This document shows, one piece after another, positions 36,083 to 43,844 of a stretch of 64,000 bases of DNA. The position numbers were made by a program, and so were the translations under genes. Below the pieces are notes generated by a model that saw only the letters and a list, made by a program, of their open reading frames with translations, was not told the origin of the DNA and made no database searches. Source of the DNA: Methylobacterium isbiliense (GTDB taxonomy: Bacteria; Pseudomonadota; Alphaproteobacteria; Rhizobiales; Beijerinckiaceae); the NCBI RefSeq assembly GCF_022179325.1, contig NZ_BPQQ01000060.1, forward strand, positions 1 through 64,000, in the 5' to 3' direction. The first letter of the stretch is position 1, and each line of letters opens with the position of its first letter.

Positions 36083-37312
36083 ATGCCCGAGACCCTGATC
36101 AAGGTCGATCTCACCCAGTCGGCCTACGAGAACGACATGGTGCACAACCGCTGGCACCCGGACATCCCGATGGTCGCCATGGTCAAGCCGGGCGACGATT
36201 TCATCATCGAGACCTACGACTGGACCGGCGGCTTCATCAAGAACAACGACTCGGCCGACGACGTGCGCGACATCGACCTGTCGATCGTGCACTTCCTGTC
36301 CGGCCCGGTCGGGGTCGAGGGCGCCGAGCCCGGCGACCTGCTGGTCGTCGACCTCCTCGACATCGGGGCGAAGCAGGAGTCCCAATGGGGCTTCAACGGC
36401 TTCTTCTCGAAGCAGAACGGCGGCGGCTTCCTCACCGACCACTTCCCGCTGGCGCAGAAGTCGATCTGGGACTTCGAGGGCCTGTTCACCAAGTCGCGCC
36501 ACGTGCCGGGCGTGCGCTTCCCCGGCCTGATCCATCCCGGCCTGATCGGCTGCCTGCCCGACCCGAAGCTGCTCTCGACCTGGAACGAGCGCGAGACGGC
36601 GCTCATCGCCACCAACCCGACGCGGGTGCCCGGCCTCGCCAACCCGCCCTTCGGCCCGACAGCCCATATGGGCCGCCTCACCGGCGAGGCGAAGGACAAG
36701 GCGGCGGCGGAAGGCGCGCGGACCGTCCCGCCGCGCGAGCACGGCGGCAATTGCGACATCAAGGACCTGTCGCGCGGCTCGAAGATCTACTTCCCGGTCT
36801 ACGTGCCGGGCGCCGGCCTCTCGATGGGCGACCTGCATTTCAGCCAGGGCGACGGTGAGATCACCTTCTGCGGCGCCATCGAGATGGCCGGCTGGGTGCA
36901 CCTCAAGGTCGATCTCATCAAGGGCGGCATGGCCAAGTACGGGATCAAGAACCCGATCTTCAAGCCCTCGCCGATCACCCCGCGCTACGACGACTACCTG
37001 ATCTTCGAGGGCATCTCGGTCGATGAGAGCGGCGGCCAGCACTATCTCGACGTGACGGTGGCGTACCGGCAGGCCTGCCTCAACGCGATTGAATACTTAA
37101 AAAAATTCGGCTATTCGGGGGCGCAGGCCTACTCGATCCTCGGCACCGCGCCGGTCCAGGGCCACGTCTCGGGCGTCGTCGACGTGCCGAATGCCTGCGC
37201 GACGCTCTGGCTGCCCACCGGCATCTTCGAGTTCGACATCAACCCGAGTGCGGCCGGGCCGACGCAGTTCCTCGACGGCTCGATCCAGATGCCGATCTCG
37301 CCGGACAAGTAA
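36083..37312 (+). CDS. fmdA: Formamidase (acetamidase/formamidase family)
   Basis: A 409-residue FmdA, which hydrolyses formamide to formate and ammonia. The N-terminus MPETLIKVDLTQSAYENDMVHNRWHPDIP and the HGGNCDIKDLSRGSKIYFPV segment (near 222-241) are diagnostic. The ATG follows GAGGAGCCGAGAGG. Codons at 37091-37105 (GAA TAC TTA AAA AAA) are strikingly A/T-rich for this genome and create an A_AAA_AAA heptamer in the zero frame, although the protein stays intact through the conserved C-terminus. fmdB follows by one base. Confidence 0.95.
   Translation: MPETLIKVDLTQSAYENDMVHNRWHPDIPMVAMVKPGDDFIIETYDWTGGFIKNNDSADDVRDIDLSIVHFLSGPVGVEGAEPGDLLVVDLLDIGAKQESQWGFNGFFSKQNGGGFLTDHFPLAQKSIWDFEGLFTKSRHVPGVRFPGLIHPGLIGCLPDPKLLSTWNERETALIATNPTRVPGLANPPFGPTAHMGRLTGEAKDKAAAEGARTVPPREHGGNCDIKDLSRGSKIYFPVYVPGAGLSMGDLHFSQGDGEITFCGAIEMAGWVHLKVDLIKGGMAKYGIKNPIFKPSPITPRYDDYLIFEGISVDESGGQHYLDVTVAYRQACLNAIEYLKKFGYSGAQAYSILGTAPVQGHVSGVVDVPNACATLWLPTGIFEFDINPSAAGPTQFLDGSIQMPISPDK
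37099..37105 (+). other. A_AAA_AAA heptamer within fmdA
   Basis: The seven A residues are phased as TTA-AAA-AAA, the arrangement of a -1 slippery heptamer, and include the rare TTA codon in a GC-rich gene. The conserved C-terminal sequence continues in frame 0, and fmdB is not in the -1 frame, so no fusion product is predicted. It is recorded as an anomaly. Confidence 0.5.
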
Positions 37313-37313
37313 G

Positions 37314-37628
37314 ATGCCGGTCTACGACTACGCTTGCCAAACCTGCGGCCCCTTCACGGTGCTGCGCCCCATGGCGCAGTTCCGCGATCCGCACGATTGC
37401 CCGGATTGCGGGGAGGCCTGCGAGCGGGCCTTCCTGACCGCGCCGCGGCTGTCCGGCATGGATGCGGCCACGAAGACCGCGCATGCCACCAACGAGCGCA
37501 GCCGCCACGCCCCCCGCCGCAGCCACGGCGCCGGCTGCGGCTGCTGCGCGCCCAAGGCCAAGGCGGCCGCCGCGCCCGCAACTGCGAAAAGCTTCCCGGC
37601 CGCGCGGCCGTGGATGATCAGCCACTGA
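37314..37628 (+). CDS. fmdB: FmdB-type zinc ribbon protein
   Basis: A 104-residue protein whose first 45 residues form the FmdB/CxxC zinc ribbon: MPVYDYACQTCG with Cys8, Cys11 and DCPDCG with Cys29, Cys32. The rest is basic and low in complexity, with a GCGCCAPK cysteine cluster. FmdB was described as a regulatory protein of formamidase expression in Methylophilus. The start is one base after fmdA. Confidence 0.88.
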   Translation: MPVYDYACQTCGPFTVLRPMAQFRDPHDCPDCGEACERAFLTAPRLSGMDAATKTAHATNERSRHAPRRSHGAGCGCCAPKAKAAAAPATAKSFPAARPWMISH

Positions 37629-37636
37629 GGGCACGC

Positions 37637-37675
37637 CAGGGAACCCCTCTCCCAAACGGCAGAGGGGATCCCGCG
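37637..37675. repeat. Intergenic palindrome between fmdB and amiE
   Basis: The left arm CAGGGAACCCCTCT and right arm AGAGGGGATCCCGCG pair imperfectly around CCCAAACGGC. The right half is nearly identical to that of the urtA-urtB element at 32238-32277. It is the third member of this palindrome type. Confidence 0.6.
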
Positions 37676-37712
37676 TCGTCCTCGACAATCCTGAAGCAGA
37701 CGGGAGAACGCC

Positions 37713-38759
37713 ATGCATCACGGTGACATTTCCAGCAGCCACGACAGCGTCGGCGTCGCGGTCGTCAACTACAAGATGCCGCGGCTGCACACGAAGGCGG
37801 AGGTGCTGGAGAACTGCCGCAAGATCGCCGACATGGTGGTGGGCGTGAAGGCCGGTCTGCCGGGCCTCGACCTGATCGTCTTCCCCGAATACTCGACGCA
37901 CGGCATCATGTACGACGCCGCCGAGATGTACGAGACCGCCTCGGTGATCCCCGGCGAGGAGACCGCGATCTTCGCCGAGGCCTGCCGCAAGGCGAAGGTC
38001 TGGGGCGTCTTCTCGCTCACCGGCGAGCGCCACGAGGAGCACCCGCACAAGGCCCCCTACAACACCCTCATCCTGATGAACGACAAGGGCGAGATCGTCC
38101 AGAAATACCGCAAGATCATGCCCTGGGTGCCGATCGAGGGGTGGTACCCGGGCGACTGCACCTACGTCTCGGAGGGGCCGAAGGGCCTCAAGGTCAGCCT
38201 GATCATCTGCGACGACGGCAACTATCCGGAGATCTGGCGCGACTGCGCGATGCGCGGGGCCGAGCTGATCATCCGCTGCCAGGGCTACATGTACCCGGCC
38301 AAGGAGCAGCAGATCCTGATGTCGAAGGCGATGGCCTTCGCCAACAACGTCTACGTGGCGGTGGCGAACGCCTCGGGCTTCGACGGCGTCTACACCTATT
38401 TCGGCCACTCGGCGCTGGTGGGCTTCGACGGGCGCACGCTCGGCGAGTGCGGCGAGGAGGAGAACGGCATCCAGTACGCGGCGCTCTCGAAGTTCCTGAT
38501 CCGCGACGCGCGCCAGCACTGGCAGTCGGAGAACCACCTCTTCAAGCTGCTCCACCGCGGCTACACCGGCATGATCAACTCCCGCGAGGAGCGGCACGGG
38601 CTGTCGGCCTGCCCGTACGACTTCTACCGCCGCTGGATCGAGGACCCCGACGGCACCCGCGACGCGGTGCGCGGCATCACCCGCGCGAGCGTCGGCACGC
38701 CCGAATGCCCGATCGAGGGCATCCCGCTCGTCGGCGAGGGGGCGGCGGCGCACCGGTAG
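37713..38759 (+). CDS. amiE: Aliphatic amidase AmiE
   Basis: A 348-residue nitrilase-superfamily amidase that hydrolyses short aliphatic amides such as acetamide to the acid and ammonia. The catalytic triad falls at Glu59 (FPEYS), Lys134 (KYRK) and Cys166 (IICDDG), the same numbering as Pseudomonas AmiE, and the N-terminus [22 protein letters not shown] is near-identical in form. The [16 protein letters not shown] context favours AmiE over the related formamidase AmiF. It lies 84 bp after fmdB, separated by a palindrome, so the operon carries two unrelated amidases for one transporter. Confidence 0.95.
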   Translation: MHHGDISSSHDSVGVAVVNYKMPRLHTKAEVLENCRKIADMVVGVKAGLPGLDLIVFPEYSTHGIMYDAAEMYETASVIPGEETAIFAEACRKAKVWGVFSLTGERHEEHPHKAPYNTLILMNDKGEIVQKYRKIMPWVPIEGWYPGDCTYVSEGPKGLKVSLIICDDGNYPEIWRDCAMRGAELIIRCQGYMYPAKEQQILMSKAMAFANNVYVAVANASGFDGVYTYFGHSALVGFDGRTLGECGEEENGIQYAALSKFLIRDARQHWQSENHLFKLLHRGYTGMINSREERHGLSACPYDFYRRWIEDPDGTRDAVRGITRASVGTPECPIEGIPLVGEGAAAHR

Positions 38760-39077
38760 GCGGGCGCTTTCCACCCTCTGCCCTTTCAGCAGGGCTGTCC
38801 GGGGAAAGAGAAGGCAGGGGATGTCCTCCTCTCCCGGCGGGCGGGGAGAGGGCTGCGTCCCCGTTCAGGGGATGCAGCAAGCTGCGAATCCGGCTCCTCC
38901 CCCTCACCCTCGCTCCGGCATCCGCCTGCGCTCCTTTCGCCCCCACCGAGGGGGCGAAAGCCTCTCCCCGCCCGCGGGGAGAGGGGACACCCGCGCATCC
39001 TCCTTATCCCCGCGCAGCCGGGCCTGCGCGGGGGAGGCGGATAGGCGACCTCCCTCGAACGACCTCCGGACGCCCCT
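38760..39077. other. Intergenic stretch rich in hairpins
   Basis: No gene is seen. Three perfect hairpins occur: CCTCTCCC/GGGAGAGG at 38828-38851, CTTTCGCCCCC/GGGGGCGAAAG (11 bp, five-base loop) at 38934-38960, and CCTCTCCCCG/CGGGGAGAGG (10 bp, CCCG loop) at 38961-38984. The spacer between amiE and the MoxR-like gene therefore looks like accumulated repeat elements, and they may terminate or attenuate the amide operon transcript. Confidence 0.6.
38934..38984. repeat. Back-to-back perfect hairpins before the MoxR-like gene
   Basis: An 11-bp stem (CTTTCGCCCCC with GGGGGCGAAAG) is directly followed by a 10-bp stem (CCTCTCCCCG with CGGGGAGAGG). The second has the CCTCTCCC...GGGAGAGG core seen in the other intergenic palindromes of this window. 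Confidence 0.6.
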
Positions 39078-39875
39078 GTGCTCAGCGACTACCTCATCCG
39101 CACCGAACCCTATTACCGCCCCGTCGGCGACGAGGTCTCGCTCTTCACGGCCGCCTGCGCGGCGCGGCTGCCGATGATCCTCAAGGGGCCGACGGGCTGC
39201 GGCAAGACCCGCTTCCTCGAGCACATGGCCTGGCGGTTGCGGCGCCCGCTCGTCACCATCGCCTGCCACGAGGACATGAGCGCCCCCGACCTCGTCGGGC
39301 GCTGGCTGCTCGATGCGGGCGGCACGGTCTGGCACGACGGGCCGCTGACCCGGGCGGTGCGCTTCGGCGCCATCTGCTACCTCGACGAGGTGGTGGAGGC
39401 GCGGCCCGACACGCTGGTGGCGATCCACCCGCTCACGGATGCCCGGCGCATGCTGCCGCTGGAGCGCAGCGGCGAGGTGGTGCCGGCCCATCCCGACTTC
39501 CTGCTCGTCGTCTCCTATAATCCCGGCTACCAGGCGCTGCAGAAGGACCTCAAGGAATCCACCAAGCAGCGCTTCGGGGCGCTGGCCTTCACGTATCCGG
39601 AGCCGGGCGCCGAGGCCGAGATCGTCGCGCACGAGGCGGGCGTGGACGAGGGCTGCGCGACGCGCCTCGTGCGGGTCGGCGCGGCCTCCCGCGCCCTCGT
39701 CGCCGAGGGGCTCGCCGAGGGGGCCTCGACCCGGATGCTGATCCATGCCGGACGCCTGATCGCGGGCGGGATCGGCTTCGCGCCCGCCTGCACCCTCGCG
39801 GTGGCGACGCCGCTCTCCGACGACCCGGCCCTGCGCGACGCGCTCGCCGCGGCCATCGCCGCGCAGGTGCTGTGA
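39078..39875 (+). CDS. MoxR-type AAA+ ATPase (CbbQ/NirQ/NorQ family)
   Basis: A 265-residue AAA+ ATPase. Walker A GPTGCGKT is at 37-44, Walker B ICYLDEV has Asp103/Glu104, and sensor-type VVSYNPGYQ and STKQRFGALAF segments follow, as in CbbQ/NorQ. Proteins of this family act with a VWA partner as chaperones that remodel or insert metal into an enzyme. The start is GTG at 39078. The gene overlaps the VWA gene by 4 bp and follows amiE on the same strand. No RuBisCO or NO reductase is in the window, so the client is unknown. Confidence 0.88.
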   Translation: MLSDYLIRTEPYYRPVGDEVSLFTAACAARLPMILKGPTGCGKTRFLEHMAWRLRRPLVTIACHEDMSAPDLVGRWLLDAGGTVWHDGPLTRAVRFGAICYLDEVVEARPDTLVAIHPLTDARRMLPLERSGEVVPAHPDFLLVVSYNPGYQALQKDLKESTKQRFGALAFTYPEPGAEAEIVAHEAGVDEGCATRLVRVGAASRALVAEGLAEGASTRMLIHAGRLIAGGIGFAPACTLAVATPLSDDPALRDALAAAIAAQVL

Positions 39876-41455
39876 GCCCGGAGGGCGAGCGGCGGCGCGC
39901 GGCGCTGCTGCGGGCGCTGTGGGGCCGCGCCGACCCGGTCTCGACCCTGCCCCCGCCCGAGCCCGGCGGTCCGGCGCAGCGCCCGAGCTTCGACGAGGAC
40001 GGGATCCGGCTGCCGCACGGGGCCGCCCCGGTCCGAGCGGCCGATGACCGCCTCGCCGAGGCGAGCCTCGCGCATATCGGCGCCCACCTCGCCCACGGCG
40101 GCGGGCGCTTCGCGGTCGGGCGCCTGAGGCCCGCGCAGGTCGCCCTCGTCTCGCTGATCGAGGATGCGCGGGTCGAGGCCCTGGCCCTGCGCGAGCGGCC
40201 GGGGCTGCGGCGGCTCTGGCTGCCCTTCCACGACGCCGAGCCCGGCCCCCGCACGGCCCCGGCCCTGATGGCGCGTCTCGCCCGCGCGCTCCTCGACCCC
40301 GAGAGCGACGACCCGGACGGCTTCGTGGCCAAGGGCCGGGCCCTGTTCTTCGCCGATCCCGCCGCCTGGACCGACCCGGCCCTGAGCCGCCGCATCGGCG
40401 ACCGGCTCGGCAACGACCTCGGCCAGATGCGCCTGCCCTTCAGCCCGCGCACCTGGGTCGTCGAGCCGGCCTACCGCGACGACCATGCCGGCCTGTGGGA
40501 GCGGCCGGAGGCGGAGGCCGCCGCCCGCCCGCAGCCGAGCCCCGGCGATGCCGCCGCGACCGCCCGCGCGGCGGGGGCCGACGCGCCGCCCGAACCCGCG
40601 GGCCGGGTGTGGCGCTACCCCGAATGGGACCATCGGATCCGCTGCGCCCGGCCCGACTGGGCGAGCGTGCGCGAGGAGGAGCCCGCGCCCGGCACGGCCC
40701 TGGCGGTCCCGCCCGATCCGCGCCTCGGCCAAGCCCTGCGGCGCCTGCGCGCCCACCGCGCCGTCAGGCTCAGGCGGCAACTCGACGGCGACGACCTCGA
40801 TCTCGCCGCGGCGATCGATGCCGTCGCCCGGATCCGCTCCGGCCGCCCGCCCGACGCGCGGCTGTACGCCCGCATCCGCCGCGACGCCCCGTCCCGGCCG
40901 GTGCTTCTCCTCATCGATGCCTCGCTGTCGACGGCCGATCCGGCGCCGGGCGGCGGCCGTCTGATCGACGCGGCCCGGGGCATCGCGCGCGCCCTCATCG
41001 GCACGCTCCCGCGCCTCCACGTCCCGTGCGCGGTCATGGCCTTCCGCTCCGCCGGGCGCCACGACGTGCGTGCGCGCTGGATCAAGCGCTGGAGCGACAC
41101 CCCGGAGGTGGCCGCCGGGCGCTTGGCCGGGCTCGAACCCGGCGGCTCGACGCGGCTCGGCGCCGCCCTGCGGCATGCGGGCCGCGCCCTCCCTCCGGGG
41201 CCGAGCCTGATGCTGGTCGTCACGGACGGCGAGCCCTCCGACATCGACATCCACGATCCGGCCTACCTCGTCGCCGATGCCCGGGAGGCCTGCCGGAGCC
41301 TGGCCGGTCGCGGCGTCACCGTCCTCGGGCTGGCCCTGACCCGGACACAACCCGACGCCCTCGCGCAGATCTGCACCAGGGCGCGCTGCATCGTCGTCCA
41401 GAATGCCGGGCAGCTGTGGCGACTGGTCGAGACCCTCGCAACGGCCGACCTCTGA
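39872..41455 (+). CDS. VWA-domain protein (NorD/CbbO-like)
   Basis: A 527-residue partner of the MoxR ATPase. The N-terminal half has the NorD/CbbO-type SLIEDARVEA segment (94-103). The C-terminal von Willebrand A domain has an intact MIDAS: DASLS (Asp349, Ser351, Ser353), Thr427 in GGSTRLG and Asp452 in VVTDGEPSD. A low-complexity Ala/Pro linker lies at about 212-245. The start GTG overlaps the ATPase stop. Together they form the usual two-gene chaperone unit; the target is not evident. Confidence 0.85.
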   Translation: MSPEGERRRAALLRALWGRADPVSTLPPPEPGGPAQRPSFDEDGIRLPHGAAPVRAADDRLAEASLAHIGAHLAHGGGRFAVGRLRPAQVALVSLIEDARVEALALRERPGLRRLWLPFHDAEPGPRTAPALMARLARALLDPESDDPDGFVAKGRALFFADPAAWTDPALSRRIGDRLGNDLGQMRLPFSPRTWVVEPAYRDDHAGLWERPEAEAAARPQPSPGDAAATARAAGADAPPEPAGRVWRYPEWDHRIRCARPDWASVREEEPAPGTALAVPPDPRLGQALRRLRAHRAVRLRRQLDGDDLDLAAAIDAVARIRSGRPPDARLYARIRRDAPSRPVLLLIDASLSTADPAPGGGRLIDAARGIARALIGTLPRLHVPCAVMAFRSAGRHDVRARWIKRWSDTPEVAAGRLAGLEPGGSTRLGAALRHAGRALPPGPSLMLVVTDGEPSDIDIHDPAYLVADAREACRSLAGRGVTVLGLALTRTQPDALAQICTRARCIVVQNAGQLWRLVETLATADL

Positions 41456-41562
41456 GGATCCGGGAGCGGCCGCCCGCTGCGCGCCTCTCCCGCTGCCGAT
41501 CGCGTCGGCCGGTCGTCCGCCCCGAAGCGCGGCATCGAGCGCGGGGGCGCGCCGGCATGCGA

Positions 41563-42300
41563 TCAGACGCCGGCCCGCTCGGACCCGGTCTGTCCGGCGC
41601 GCCGGAGCGGGGCGGTCGCTACGGCGCCGGTCTCGCGCCCATCGACCTCGGGCGCGAACGCATCCTCGCCCTGCCTCACAGCCCGGTCGTGCGATGCGCC
41701 ACCGCGGCTCAGCAGGATCGCCCGCAACCTCGCATCGCCCAGGATCCGGCCGAGCTCGCGGTAGGTGAAATAGGGGATCAGCGCGACCAGCAGGACCCAG
41801 GCGAGCGAGATCAGACCGAGCGGACCGCCGGCGATCTCAGGGAGGATCCGGCCCACGCCCTTCCCGTGCCAGAGACCCTCCAGCAGCTTCTCGAGGACGT
41901 AGGCGACGACGAGGACCGCCGAGAAGATCGATGCGCGATACAGGATGGACGTGATGACGCGTCTCTCCTGCGCACGGCGCGCGACGACGGCCGATCCCAC
42001 GCCCGCCGCCTCGGCGATCAGCATGATCTTGGCGAAGACCAGGGCATTGATCAGGCCGAGAGCGTAGAAGTGGTAGCTCGGGTAATGCGGAACGTCCTGG
42101 TCGAAGCGGGCGTAGATGTTGAGGCTGAAGATGATCAGCGTCCCGAAAACGACGATCAGGTAGAGCGCGAACCAGAGATAGCGCTCCGCCTCGTCGAGGA
42201 CGCGGCGGCGGAGGGTGGGCGCGGCCTGTCCCGCGGTCTCGCCCCCAGGCGGCGTCCGCGAGGCGATCGGGGGTTCGGTTCGCGATGACGGCGAGGTCAT
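41563..42300 (-). CDS. Conserved multi-span membrane protein of unknown function
   Basis: A 245-residue protein with about four transmembrane helices: YLWFALYLIVVFGTLIIFSL (near 44-63), GLINALVFAKIMLIAEAAG (near 79-97), ASIFSAVLVVAYVLEKLLEG (near 117-136) and LGLISLAWVLLVALIPYFTY (near 152-171). A charged C-terminal tail follows. The ATG at 42300 follows GGAG at good spacing; a longer frame to 42465 lacks a site. I do not recognise a named family with certainty. It closes the minus-strand run of uncharacterised genes and is convergent to the VWA gene. Confidence 0.75.
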   Translation of the reverse strand: MTSPSSRTEPPIASRTPPGGETAGQAAPTLRRRVLDEAERYLWFALYLIVVFGTLIIFSLNIYARFDQDVPHYPSYHFYALGLINALVFAKIMLIAEAAGVGSAVVARRAQERRVITSILYRASIFSAVLVVAYVLEKLLEGLWHGKGVGRILPEIAGGPLGLISLAWVLLVALIPYFTYRELGRILGDARLRAILLSRGGASHDRAVRQGEDAFAPEVDGRETGAVATAPLRRAGQTGSERAGV

Positions 42301-42517
42301 GATCCGTCTCCGAACGAGGGACCGACGGGCGCTGGCGCCGCGGCGGATCCGGTCGGCATCGTCCGGGTCCATCGGCGCGAGCCACGATCCGGCGGCGGAG
42401 GAGCCCGCGAGGCGTTCTGTGCGCCGCGACGGCGGTCCGCCGCGGCGCATCGGGCGTTCGGGCACGGGGGCTGCGTCCTCTCGGTCCGGTTCGTCGCTCC
42501 CCCGCGCCCGATGCGGC

Positions 42518-43243
42518 TCAGGCCGCCTCGCGCCGCTCCTGCAGGAGGCGGGCGAGCAGCAGCCGGCGGATCCGGCGGCGGCGCAGGAGGTCGCTGCCGA
42601 TGATCAGGCGCAGGATGCGGCGGTCGCGGTCGCCGCTCTCCTCGCCCTCGTGCTCGCCCTCGCCGAGCGGCTCGTCCTCCGCGCCGCGCCGGTCCCGCAG
42701 GAGGTGGGCCAGGAGCAGCCGCCGCAGCCGCCGGCGATGGAGCAGCTCGCTGCCGATCAGCAGGCGCAGGATGCGGCGCTCGTCGCGGCCGCCCTCCTCG
42801 CCCTCCTCGCCGATGTCCTCGTCCTCGCCCTCGCTTCGCTCCTTCAGGAGATGCGCGAGCAGCATGCTCCGGACCCGCTGGCGGCGCAGGAACCGGCTCG
42901 CGATCAGCAGGCGCAGGATATGGCGGTCGCCGCCCTCGTCCTCCTCGTCCTCGGAGCCGAACTCCTCTTCGTCCGGGCCGCCCCGCTCGTCCTGCAGATG
43001 GGCGATCAGCTGGCGGCGCATGCGCCGGCGGCGGGCCAGGCGGCTGGAGAGGGGAAGGCGCAGGATGCCGCTGTCCTCCTCGCCGTCCTCCTCGCCCTCG
43101 TCCTCGAAGATCTCGTCCTCCTCACCCGTGCGCTTCTCGCGCAGGAGGTGAGCCAGCAACAGGCGGCGCATGCGGTTGCGGCGCAGGATGCCGCTGCCGA
43201 CGAGGGCCTTGGCGAGATCATCGTCACGCGCTGTGGTGGCCAT
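42518..43243 (-). CDS. Five-fold repeat protein with alternating basic helices and acidic linkers
   Basis: A 241-residue protein made almost wholly of five units of about 49 residues (10-59, 60-108, 109-157, 158-209, 210-241). Each has a core like LIGSxLLRRRRxRRLLLAHLL followed, except in the last, by 15-25 mostly Glu/Asp/Gly residues. The cores (12-38, 60-87, 109-136, 158-185, 210-237) would be amphipathic, strongly basic helices. There is no signal peptide and no enzyme motif. The ATG at 43243 has GGGAG six bases upstream; one two codons earlier touches it. It is 16 bp after the gene before it. Membrane-surface, nucleic-acid or self-binding are all possible. I know no family for it. Confidence 0.8.
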   Translation of the reverse strand: MATTARDDDLAKALVGSGILRRNRMRRLLLAHLLREKRTGEEDEIFEDEGEEDGEEDSGILRLPLSSRLARRRRMRRQLIAHLQDERGGPDEEEFGSEDEEDEGGDRHILRLLIASRFLRRQRVRSMLLAHLLKERSEGEDEDIGEEGEEGGRDERRILRLLIGSELLHRRRLRRLLLAHLLRDRRGAEDEPLGEGEHEGEESGDRDRRILRLIIGSDLLRRRRIRRLLLARLLQERREAA

Positions 43244-43259
43244 GGTCATCTCCCTGTTC

Positions 43260-43781
43260 TCACGCGTCTGGACCGAGGGGAGCGGTGGGGCCGGCACGCT
43301 CGTCCCGTGCGGCGGCCGCCTCGTCGGGGCGGGGCCGCAGGCCGTGCCGGATCAGGGTCTCGACGATGGCGCGCCCGACGACGTCGCGCCGCATCAGGCC
43401 CGCGGCCGGGCCGTCGTCCATCAGGGGCTTGAGGATGAGGCGGCGCAGGCCCGCGTCGGCCGCATCGTCCGGCCCTTCGTCCTCGTCGTCGCCCAGCATG
43501 CAGGCGATCCCGGCCTCGAAGGCCCGTTCGATCAGGGACTCGACGGGCTCCTCACCGGCCCCGGAGGACAGCGCGAGCCGCTCCCCCTCGGAGAGATCGC
43601 GACGCTCGTCGGCCGCGCCGACGGTCTCGATCCGGATCACCGCGCCGGTGCTCAGGTCGAGGGTGAAGGCGAGACGGGCCGGGCGCGAGGCCGAGGCGGA
43701 GCCGGGCCGATCCGCGGCCGGTCTGCGGGATTTCCTGTGCGCCTGGGCCGCGCCGCCTGCGGGGCCGTTCGCATGGGCCAT
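43260..43781 (-). CDS. Uncharacterised acidic protein, partner of the repeat protein
   Basis: A 173-residue protein from an ATG with GGAGGAAG upstream. Residues 1-35 are basic and disordered in appearance; 36-65 look like a small beta segment (ARLAFTLDLSTGAVIRIETV); a helical part follows with LIERAFEAGIACMLGDDEDEG and LRRLILKPLMDDG near 112-124. The second piece resembles the LRLLIGS unit of the adjacent repeat protein, next to an acidic run, so the two may share ancestry. No family recognised. Confidence 0.7.
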   Translation of the reverse strand: MAHANGPAGGAAQAHRKSRRPAADRPGSASASRPARLAFTLDLSTGAVIRIETVGAADERRDLSEGERLALSSGAGEEPVESLIERAFEAGIACMLGDDEDEGPDDAADAGLRRLILKPLMDDGPAAGLMRRDVVGRAIVETLIRHGLRPRPDEAAAARDERAGPTAPLGPDA

Positions 43782-43844
43782 GGGTCTTCCTCCGGTTCTC
43801 GCTCCCCTCCGTCCGCCGGCGACACCCGGGGCCGGGGCGGGCGA

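Noticed and set aside
37099-37628. Programmed -1 frameshift fusing fmdA to fmdB
   Set aside because: fmdB is in the +1 frame relative to fmdA, not -1, and the conserved FmdA C-terminus and stop are intact in frame 0.
39078-41455. norQ-norD or cbbQ-cbbO of a denitrification or RuBisCO cluster
   Set aside because: No norB/norC or cbbL/cbbM is in the window, so only the family-level call is justified.
42518-43243. Tandem DNA repeat or CRISPR-like array
   Set aside because: The repeats are about 147 bp, diverged, in frame and preserve protein pattern, so they are coding repeats and not an array.
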